A DNA stretch of 64,000 nucleotides from Escallonia rubra (Eukaryota; Streptophyta; Magnoliopsida; Escalloniales; Escalloniaceae). The stretch lies in contig JAVXUO010000277.1 of assembly GCA_033065855.1 (NCBI GenBank), positions 1-64,000 on the forward strand, in the 5' to 3' direction. Below, piece by piece: positions 47,601 through 58,911 of the stretch. The notes below the pieces were generated by a model. The model was not told the origin of the DNA. It did not search any database and was given only the letters and a program-made list of their open reading frames with translations. Both the position numbers and the translations under genes were made by a program. How positions within the stretch are numbered: the stretch's first letter is position 1; each line of letters begins with the position of its first letter.

Positions 47601-50600
47601 GTTGCCTACTCAGTACTTATCGTGTGGGTGGGAGGACGGAGGGAGGGAGGGAGGGAGGTGAAACCAATCGAAGCAGTGATGTCAACACCATTTTGCAATT
47701 TATGAAACCTGAATTTCGAAAGTGCAAATTACCCTATTTTCCTCCATCGGCCAATTATAAATTATAAAAAATATGAAGTTTTCAACAATTGCAACTAGTA
47801 ACTGCGTTTTTACCCACTAAGTCGCAACTCCTTTTTGCCATTTTTTGAAAGTACCAGTCTTTTGGAAATAGTTGTAAAAATCTTAGTCTTCACTAGTAAT
47901 TGGGAAATAACTCATTCTCTACGACTAAACTCAATTCTGATGATTTGGGTGCTGGCTTGTGTTTGCAGTGTATTCTGGAGTTTTCAAAATATCGGTTAAA
48001 AGTAGTAATGAAGAGGGAGGTATTCTTGTTGTAATACCTCGAACCTTACTCTATGGTTTTAGCGTTCATTAAAAGATTGGGCTCATGGGCATAATACAAA
48101 GAAAAGGTTTGGTGGGTTTTTTAGAGGGTTGCTCATGGCGTTGGCAGCCCATGTAAAGAAAATAAACAAGTTAACTAGTAGAGTAATAACCTACAAGGAT
48201 GATGTTCGTTGGACATAAAAGAAAGTAAGGTGAGGGAGGGTTTGGAGAAAAGCATTGGAAGAAGAAGAATAAAGAAAATAGTTTAGCTATAAGTAGTTTG
48301 CAGTGCTAACATAGCCATGTGTGTGTTTTTGCATGTGTAGTGTCAAAATAACACGTGCGTGCGTGCATGTGCTTGTTTTTTGTTTAGATAAAGGGGTAGC
48401 AGTTATTGATGATTGCTGGTAACATAGGAAGAGAAACTAATGAAAACCAATTTGGGTTTGTGTGTGAATGTACAGTTTTTGGGCAAAGATTTTATAATGC
48501 CTTGTAGATTTTGATTATGAAAATATGCAGTAGCTTTCCATAACTAAGGAATACGCGACATTGTTGGTACTCTTCGTTAAGCTGATGTTCTGCGTCAAAT
48601 TGGTGACAAATAAAAGGGTACAAAGAAGGGCTTTTTCTGAATGATTTTCGACATGCGATGTCTAATGTTTCTCTCCGAACTACTCCTGAAATTTCTACTG
48701 TAACCATTTCGATAGGATGGAGAATTACATGTTTTATGTACTCCCAGTCCATTATGTTTGAACAGCAAAATGTAGCGACAACTCTATAATTCTTATGAGA
48801 GGCTTAAGTTTGAACCTGGATTATTAATCAAAAGATTAGTTTCTACCAGGCCTAGAAATCACTTCTAAGGTCTAAGATCAGGTTCATATTTGTTGGGTTT
48901 GATAGGATTTGTTGTGATCAGATAGCTTATATTATTATGTGTGAGAATTCTGTAGAGACAGAGGAGCCTATTAAGTGATTGTGCCTGCATGAGATTTGAT
49001 GCAGGGCTATGTTACATCGAATTGGTACCAATTGTCCTGGTTCGATACGTGTCCAAGTGTCGGATTCGTCTAATTTTTAAAACTCAAGACACGGGGTGAG
49101 GGCCAAATGCTCATATCTATTAATTACTTGTTAGTTGTTACTAAGGTAAAATGATGTTTTATGTGCCTCACATGGTTTTAATTGAGAACTTGTCTCATCT
49201 CAAAGCCAAAGAAATGAAGAAAAACCTTGTAAGATAGTGTTCCTAGTAGCATATCCTATGAGATGTTTTGGACATATATATCCCATACTCATGTCCAACT
49301 GTCGAGTGTTCGAGTACTTCACGCATTCTGAAGAGTCTATGTAACATAGGGCAAAGAAAGTATTTCCTCTTTAGAACTCGTATAACCGTCAGAATATTTT
49401 GTTATCGTATCTCTTATGGTTTGTACTCTTATGTTTGTTTCTACTCCTAGATATTCTGCGGTCTGCTTTGTTGTGATGTGTTGATCGTTAGATATTTGTG
49501 ATACAACTTCTTATTGTGTTTGCATCAAAATTTTTGGTTCTAAGGCTATGATGGATTCAGCCTTTGGGCTACAATAACTGGCTTGTCGGCTACGTGTGCT
49601 ATGGATTATGTCATTGTCATCTTATGTCAGTTGAGCTGTTTAGATTATGATGTCTACTAGATTGTCATCTGAAAATTCTAATTCACCAGTGTGCTCCTGT
49701 TTGTTGAATTGGTACCTAATTGTTGCTATTGTATTGAGCTATTATCACCCTCTACGGGGTTATCTTTCTGGGATATTTTAGTTCCCCTGCCTCCCCCTCC
49801 TCAGAGGTGGTGCAGGGTTGCTAAGAAAGTGGCAGAGTGGATGCTCGGACTTTTATTTGGTTTTCTACTTTAGTAGCTAGTCGTAGTCGAAATTCTTGGA
49901 TGTTTAATCCCGGTTTGAGAGTTTAAGTTTCGGAATTTTGGATTGGATGTCTTTATGAGTTTAATAGAAGGATATTTAGTTGCTATACATTTTTAGGTTA
50001 TTTTATGGTGGTTTGTTGTCTTGATGGATAGTTCAGTCCCTTGGTGGTGAGAGGAATTATATACTGTGTTTAGTGTCCACTTGCCCTTCAGGGGCTAGAC
50101 TTCTCCCAAACACTTCGTGTAGCAATTCATTGATAGACCAATGCTCAGGGCTCTGAGATTGCTGAAATAACTGCCATCCCGTGTTACTTGTGCCGCAGCC
50201 ATACTAATGATGGCCGATAACGTTAACTCTACGTTTTACTATACCAAAACCCTTCAGATCCAGCCGTGTAATGAGCTGCAAAAGTGACATGGATGTGCTT
50301 TAATTCTATGACATAGGATTTCATTTTAGACGAAGTGTTGAACCACGTCCCTCCTTCAGTATTGGTTGTGTTTCGTCTTCTCCTTTCCCTTGTCTGCTGG
50401 TTGCACCAATTGGGCACGGTTCTAAATTATTTACTCAGTACCACATTTAGGATCTCTTCACCTATAAATACATAGGGAGCTGATCTCTTGCAAGTGCCGA
50501 CAACGAGCCATCCACTTCACCACCTGGGACGGCCCAGATCAACCTTTTTTTTTCCTCACGAGTTTCAGTGATCCTCTAGATAATGTAGCAGATGAACCAG

Positions 50601-53600
50601 ATCGCGTTTTTGCTCCTTAAGCTGTTTCCATGTTTGAAATGCCAGCTACTCAAGCTATAGGCCTGGAGCAACTTTATCATTGCACAAAAGGCTCATCCCC
50701 TAAGAAGCTTTATTAAGCTAAATGTCAATCTTTGCAGTTTCATTAATGCCTTCAGATCCTTATCCTGTTGTTAATGTGGATAAGCCACCAAGTTGAACGT
50801 TATTTATATGGCTTTGAGAAGTATAAAGAATTGGAGTTTAGCAAAAGCCAACTTCTGTTTACACAACATATCTAAAACCAACGATTTCACTAGGTACTAG
50901 TTTCTTAATAAGACTAGCTCAAGGGCTGTGCAATGCACGAGATTATTTTTGATATAACAAATAAAACTAACTTGGATAAGATTCTATACTTATAAGCAAC
51001 GTGGACTTAAAAGCGTCAATGAATTGTACGAATATGTGGCTCTAGACGTGTAAATGAATTGCACGGTATTAGGGCAAATAAGGGGCTGAATCACTATATG
51101 TACCTACATTGCAAAGAATAAATATCCTAATTATAAATGAGAAAGTAAATACCACCATACGAGTGTTATTACATGCAAAAAATAGAGATGTCCGGTTACG
51201 CCCTTTTCTGTGAACTCCACACCTCTGTAATCAGTAAAACAATTAAGCCATCGCTGACGCATATATTAGCGACAAAAGAGAGTTCTAAATCATGAAAAGG
51301 AACTAAAACCGCCGCATTTTGAAAAGAATAGAACATCGTAAGATGCGTAAAAGACTACACAAAGCTATTATCAACAGATAGTACGTGATGAGACGAGAGA
51401 AAATAAAACAAAGAGGAACTGTGGAAGGCTTTGGGAAGACAAAAATGAGGAGACCTGATATTCAAACACTACGTGATTATAAATCATGGGGTAATTAGCT
51501 AATGACCCGTTGTACTATAGGCAATGTGCAATTTCTCCCCCTCTACTGTAAATTTAAACACTAACCCCCCCCCCCCCCCCATATGTACGAAAATTGAGTA
51601 CCTTAGATGGATCCGTTATGAATTGCATGAAATGACCAAAATTCCCATATATCCTTACCCTATTTTAGCTTAATGCCCTTCTTCCAACTCCTTTCTATCC
51701 CCTCTCAAACTTCTACCTGATGAATGTCTCCACCCACCACCACACACCCCACATACACCCGCACACACCATACACAAGGGTTCCCCTCCCCCTCTTCCCC
51801 ACCATTGCACGCATACATAGACATACCTTACATGCACGCACATAGTGAACACACACAACCACCACAGTTGCCCCCCCCCCCCCCCCCACACACACACACA
51901 AACACACCCCCACACCAAAAAAAAAACACGTGTGCACACATACTGCTCTCACACAAACACGCACACACACACACCCTTACACGCACACACCCCCACCACA
52001 GTTTCCCTTCCCCCCACACAAACACTGCTCTCAGACCCCCCCCCCCAAAAAAAAAAAAAAACAAACACCAACTGCACGCACACCGAACACACCAAACGCT
52101 CACATAGTGCACACACACAAACAATCCACAACACACACACACACACAGAGTGAATACACGCGCACCCCCCCCCCCCCCCCCCGGTTTCCCCTCTCCCGAC
52201 ACAAACACACCCACCCCCACCCCCACAAACTCACTCACACTACTCTCACACATAAAAACTCACTCCCTCACACCCCAACTGCACACACACTGAACACCCC
52301 TAACACACACTGCACAACCAAGACCCCTCTACCACAATACAAACACCCAGCACACGCACACATACACACTGCAAGCACACGCAGTGTGGGTGTGTGCATA
52401 GTTGGGTGATGGGTGTGCAGAGATGTGGGTGTGTAGATTTTTGTGGGGGTGCAGAGTTGGAAGGAGTGGGGTGTGGGGAGGGGGGAGGGGGGAGGGGGAG
52501 TGTGTGTGCAGAGTGGGAAGGACGTGAGAAGTTGGGAAAGAGACCAACGGGGGGAGTGAAGAAGAGGTAGAAGAAGGGCAAAATTGCCATTTAAAAAACC
52601 GTTAGTCAACGCGTGTTGACTTCGGGCTGTTAACATTGATGTTTTCCGTTAAAGTTGCCCACTTTCCGTAAGGGGGAAGAGGGGGGGGGGTGTTAGTGCT
52701 TAAATTTATAGTAGACGGACAGAGATTGCACATCGCGTATAGTACAGGAGTTTATTAGCTAAATACCGCATAAATCAATTAAGTAGTTGCAGCAAAAGAT
52801 TCACAAAACTGTGCAATGTAGCCAGAGGGCTATATTGTCTTTTAACTTAAATTACAATTGCAAGTAGATATTACGAAAACGACCCCTTCATTAAAAAGGA
52901 AGATATGCTATTGACAATCTTAAAGAGTTTTGCAAGAGAAAATTTTGAAGGATTTTCTTATTTTCATACTTGTAAATTAGTAAATTGCTATGGATGTATT
53001 AATAAATGGCATCACTGCATGACAAAAATGCATTGAAAATGCGTTAATGGAATGGGGTTCAAAAAGAGAGGGCAGGGAGGAAGGGAGAGAGAACTCATCA
53101 ATAGTTCTGCAATGAAGCCTAATTAACATTGTTGTTCTCTCAATCTTTTGATGTCAGAGTTTTTGATGACTAATATAGGACAAGTATAGTTTAGTGTTCA
53201 ATCAATCTTGCCCTTGGTAACTGAAATACGCATACACGACGTTCAAACTTGAAAGGAAGCTAACAATTATCATAAAGATTTGATCGGGAATAAACATTCT
53301 GGATTTGGATTGATGCCCACGAGGTAGCTTCAGGAGTAAAGATTCTAATAGATGTGAAGGTAAAAGGAAAAGAACACAACTACAAAGTTAGCTAATGAAA
53401 GTTAAAACTACGGATAAGCACTATAAAGACAATTTAAAAAGTTAGCTAATGAAAGTTAACTACTAACTAATGATCTTTATCTAGGTAGCACGGACACGGT
53501 GTCGGCAATTTCCAAAAAATCAGATTTTGGACACCGCAGAACACCGCTATTTTTAATATATTTTTTTATTATATATATATATATAATAATAAATATAAAA

Positions 53601-56600
53601 TATATTCTACAATCTAAAATAACAAACAATAATGAAAAACTGTTAAAATAAGGAATTTAAATACAAGTCATAATTTATTTGGTCAATATTTATTTAGTCC
53701 AATGTACCGGAAATGCAATGACAAAGGGAGAAAAGAAAAGAAAGAAACGAGAGGACAAAGGGAGAAAAGAAAAAATAATAGGAAAGAAATGAGAGGGAGT
53801 GACGACAAAGGGAGAAAAGAAAAAAAAGAAAAAGAAACGAGAGGACTAGAACATGAGACAAGATGAGGATAAGAGAAGAAAGAAACCTGTGGGTCAGTGG
53901 CGGAGGACCTCCGGCGAGACTCTGGCGACCACGACGAGACCTCTGGCGACGGCGACCGCATCTGACTTCTCTTCCTTCAGCGACTGTAGCCATCAGATCC
54001 GTTGGCTTCGGCTTCGGATCTTCGTCGACTGAGCTCCGGCAACACCGACGACAGCTCCGGCAACACCAGCGACAGCCTTGATGTGGTCGGTAGACAGTAG
54101 ACTCGAGGTGCGAGAGAAGAAGACGGCCGTGAGGTGAGAGAGAAGAAGACGGTAATAGTTCAATAAATCTAAAATTGGCCCCAAATGCTCCGACACTGCT
54201 CCATTCGGTGTCCGACACTCGTCGATGAAGTGTCCAACACGGTGTCGGAAATTAAAAAAAAAATTTCCGACACCGATTAGCCGTGTCCGACACGTGTCAA
54301 ACAGTGTCCGGAGGGTGTCGGGGTGTCCGTCTGTTTAGGATACCATACCTCCACCTAGGAGAGATGTCCGTGCTACCTAGATCTTTATGAAGCATATTGG
54401 CCTTAATGTAGAGATGAAGAACTTTGCGCACTATTGAGGATAAAAGAATATTCCATAAACATCGTTGGTCTATTTTCCATTTTTCAAGCCTATTTTAAGA
54501 AGAATGATTTTCACCCTCCTCTCGTTCAAATTGAGTATGTTCATTAAAAAGGACAAATTAACAACCTCTTTGCATCTTGAAACTATGCTATTATTGTCGT
54601 TGGCAGTTTTTAATTTTGACTGTTTGCACTGTCATCTTGCTTATTGTCGTTCCCTTCAACCTTTGTAGGAAAAGGTTAAGTGAAGGTCTTTATTCTTGTT
54701 TCTGACTACAACGGGTAGCTTGAAAAAAATTCTTATCAATTGCTACTCTTTCTATTAGTTATATCGTTTTTGTCTATCGGGGAAGAATAAATCTTTTTTT
54801 ATTGAATGTGTTCATTGATTTTGACCACTTTCTCATATTTTCTCATATTATTTATATTAATTTTGGCTCTCCCCTCCCGGAGTTCATTCTCCGGGAAACT
54901 CTGTTTGAGATGATAAACAGTTGAAATAGACCTTAAAATTACAATACATTTATGATAAACATTTTGCTCCTAGTAATCTAATTTTTTTATGGGAAAGCAC
55001 TTCTGGTGCATTAAAACAGTTTGGTGGTAGGTCGTAATGTCCATGTTTTTCCTCCGCAAACCTAACAGTAATATAATCATTCTGGTTTTTCTTTGTTGTA
55101 AATGAAATACTTTTATATGAATTGTAATACATTCTTGTTCGTAAGTGTCTCCTTTTAAATAAGAAATATTTATTTGATAAAAATCACCAATCTTTTAATC
55201 TATTGCTTAACAACTATTACCGACCTCTAAGTTATCAAAACTCATCCCAAAGAGTCACCATAAAATTCAGATTATCGCAAATAAGTAGCTAAATGTACGT
55301 GTCGAGCATATAAACATATTGATCATTTAGTGATCGAGGTACACGTATGGTTGGGAGAAAAAGTAAATATATAAGTCACATAATAAACCACATAAGAAAA
55401 TGAAGACCGACGGAGAAACTTAAAGCCATAAAAGGAATAGTTTTTGTGAAAAAGAGACCTTTCAATCTCAAACTTAGAGATGGAAATTGATGTCTTGTCT
55501 TATTTTCTTAATGATCAAGAATACCAAACATATTCTAATAAGCTAAATCTACAGATAAAACAATATGCGAGATCGAGAAATAACATGTGCATAAGTTTGA
55601 GGTACACGTGTGGAGTTAGTCCAGTAAGTGTGAAAAATAAGTTGGGCATATATACCAAGTTCTTTTAGCTTAAGCTTTTAGGCCGAGTTAGGCTCATCCA
55701 GTATATGTGGGCCTTTTGACGGTGACACTTGGCTCCTTGTGTTCTCCCTAGGGTTGTAAATGAACCGAGTTGTTTATGAACTGCTCGTGGTTCGTTCCCC
55801 AAAGAACTCGTTCATGTTCGTTTGTATAATATATGAACCGAACATGAATAAAATATTACAGATTATTTATTAAACGAGCCGAGCATGAACATATCAAAGT
55901 GTTCACGAATGTGTTCGTGAACAGCCCGTCTGGATAATAACTTAATTATAATGTGTTCAAAACTCAAAAGTCATATAACTTAATTATAGTATAAATTAGT
56001 TTAAACTTACAAGCCCTAAAATCACTTAGAAAATTGGATTAAGTAAGGTGTAGTTCTGGTTTGAAGTAATTTTTTTGAACGAGAACGCGAGTTTTTAAGT
56101 TCCAGTTCGGTTTGTACAAATAACCGAACGAACTTGAGCTGGACACGAGTTTTGTTAAATGAACTGCGAACAAGTTCAAACAAAATTTTGAAGATTAAAC
56201 AAACACGAACATGGCCTGAAACTAAATAAACGAGTTTGAACATACCTCTGTTCGGCTCGAACTCGGTTCGTATACAGCCATAGTTGTCCCTAACATGGTA
56301 TGAGAGCCCATGGTGGCGACCTGGACCTTATACTCTTGTAATGGCATCATTAATATTTCTTTTTCTATTTTTTAAGATAAGGTAATGGCATTTAAAAAAA
56401 TGAAGTTCCAACTTGGGGGTAATATAGTCTTTTCATTAAAACCGTTAGGGTTTTTAAGATTCCGTTTGGTCAACAGACAGAAGTGTAATTTGTTCAAATT
56501 ATTGTCCTTACCTGTAATTATACCCTAACCTCAGGGACATAGGTGGAATTTGCCTTATTTTTTAAGAATTTTTCTCATAGTGTCACTTGTCACCATTTCA

Positions 56601-58595
56601 GATAGGTAGTTATGTAACACCAAAAGTGGTGTTACACCAAAAAGAGAGTTCTCATTATATATAGTTTAGATTAGATATGCATATTATCATTGTAAATTAT
56701 TATGAGAAGCATGTAAGAAAGGATCAACATGTTTATCGTAGGTCTGGGCTCGGATAACTGTAATCAGAAACCGTCAACTTATGCTATCATTCACTGACAT
56801 CCATGAGAATAGTGAGAGAATTTCTTTTGGAAAACAATACGAAACACGCATTGTAATCATAATCTGCCAAACAGATTAACTACAGAGATCTGTAAGAAGT
56901 TGTAGGAAGCCGAAGAGTCCAATTTTCTTAAATATTGCCTTCATACGGATTTAGTTTCAATGTATTTCCGAGAGAGTCCAATTTTCTTAAATGTTACCTT
57001 GGGTGCAAATTTAGTTTCAATATATTTCATAGAGAGTCCAATACAAGTGGGACTTCAGCAGAGAGCTCAGAATGAAAACTTACACGCGTCGCAAAACCTG
57101 GTCGAACTCGTCTTTTATGTGCTTATATTGAATTGGTTGATGGATAGGGTTGGGGTGGATCAAGAATATGACATCGTGATGTTTAATTTGAAGACCCAAA
57201 CATCATAAAGGAGAGAACATATTGGTTCAAGCGTGATTGCATCATTATTCAGAAGCTATGAAGCACGGGTGCGGCGTTTTGGCCGACACATTAGCACACT
57301 GGGTGTGGATTTGGTGCCGGTGCCCACGGGGTGCGTGTCCATAATTGTTTGATTTTTCAAATAATTTGCTAAACTTCGGGTGTGGCTCCGACATGGCAAG
57401 GACACGGCTTGGACACACCTGATGCTTAAGGGCTCGAAGTCGAATCTGGGAAGGATTTTATTTGGGTCAGTTTGGTGATTGGCGACCTAGGATTACTTAA
57501 TCTGAACGGAGACAAAAGAGAGAAAGAAGATGAGCAAAGGGGCAGCGAATGAAAGTCGGCAATGACGACGTTCGGCGAAGAAAAAAGTAAGACGAAGAAG
57601 AAGAAGAAGAAGGTGTTTCCTGGATGGGCTTGTCTTTGGAGTTGGGAAAGAATAAGACACTGTTGTCTTGGAAGAAGGAGAAGAATGGGCTCTCTTCTCA
57701 ATGTTACATGACTCTTTAACTTTTTATGCCTTTACTTGGTACCCTTTTATTAACTTTTTATCTCAACTAACCCCATAAATTTATAGAAATACTAGTAAAA
57801 CCCAAACTCAAAATAAGCATTATTATATTCAGCTATAAATTATCAATACTTCAAAAACAGCCACCAATTTAACAAACTCTCTTACTAATATGGTTGGAAG
57901 GATTAACATATATATAGGGAGCTGATCCGTTGCCCGCACGGGCAACCTGGGTTAATTTGCCCGCGCGATCTGGCCGTCCATCGATCAAGGATGGACGGGC
58001 CAGATCTAGTTTTTTTTAAACTTCTTCGTTGTCCGCTACATTGGATGATATTTTATACCATATTACCCCTCGTCTGCTACATTATGTAGCGGACAAGCCA
58101 AAGACATCATCTGTGTTCATGTCTCTGTTGACTGTGTTCTTTGTTTGTTCTGTGTTCATGCTTTGTGTTCTTTGTTGTTTTTAATCTAATAACCAAGGAA
58201 CTCCACAAACCAAAACAAATCCTTTATTGCTGATTCCACAAACATAAAATTGGCTTCTCAATTTCAATATTCGATTTGTGATGGATTCAAGGATAAGAAA
58301 CAAGAAATAGAAGAAGAAGCAAAGGAAACTGCTCCACGCAAGAGAAAATACTAATTAAACAGATCTGAATTAGAAGAAATATGGAGAAAATACTAATTGA
58401 ATTAGAAGAAACAAATCTTTGATGTCGCGACCGCGGCTTGCGGAGTCGCTGAGGAGGCTGCGAGCGCGGCTTGCGAAGTTGCTGAGGGGGCATCGACCAT
58501 GACGGCTGAGCTGCCGAAGCAGAGCTATCGACCTTCTACCGCAGTTCACAGAGAGAGAGAGAGAGAGATGTAAATGTGAAAGGGCTTGTCTGCTT

Positions 58596-58634
<39 letters not shown>

Positions 58635-58843
58635 CTACATTATGCATAAGATAGACGCTTTTGCTGCACAGTCAACCGCGTGGGCGGGGTATTTTTGTCA
58701 AAATTACCGTCCGCTACATTTTGTAGCGGACGTACTTTAAAAAAGCGTAAAAAAAGATTTGGACCGTCCACAAATCGCGTATGGACGGCCAGATCGCACG
58801 GGTAACTTGACCCAAGTTGCCCGCGCGATCAAAGGATCAACTC

Positions 58844-58911
<68 letters not shown>

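Noticed and set aside
51724-52409. Several overlapping open frames in CA-rich sequence
   Set aside because: They translate low-complexity His/Thr or Val/Cys text in all phases inside a non-autonomous MULE.
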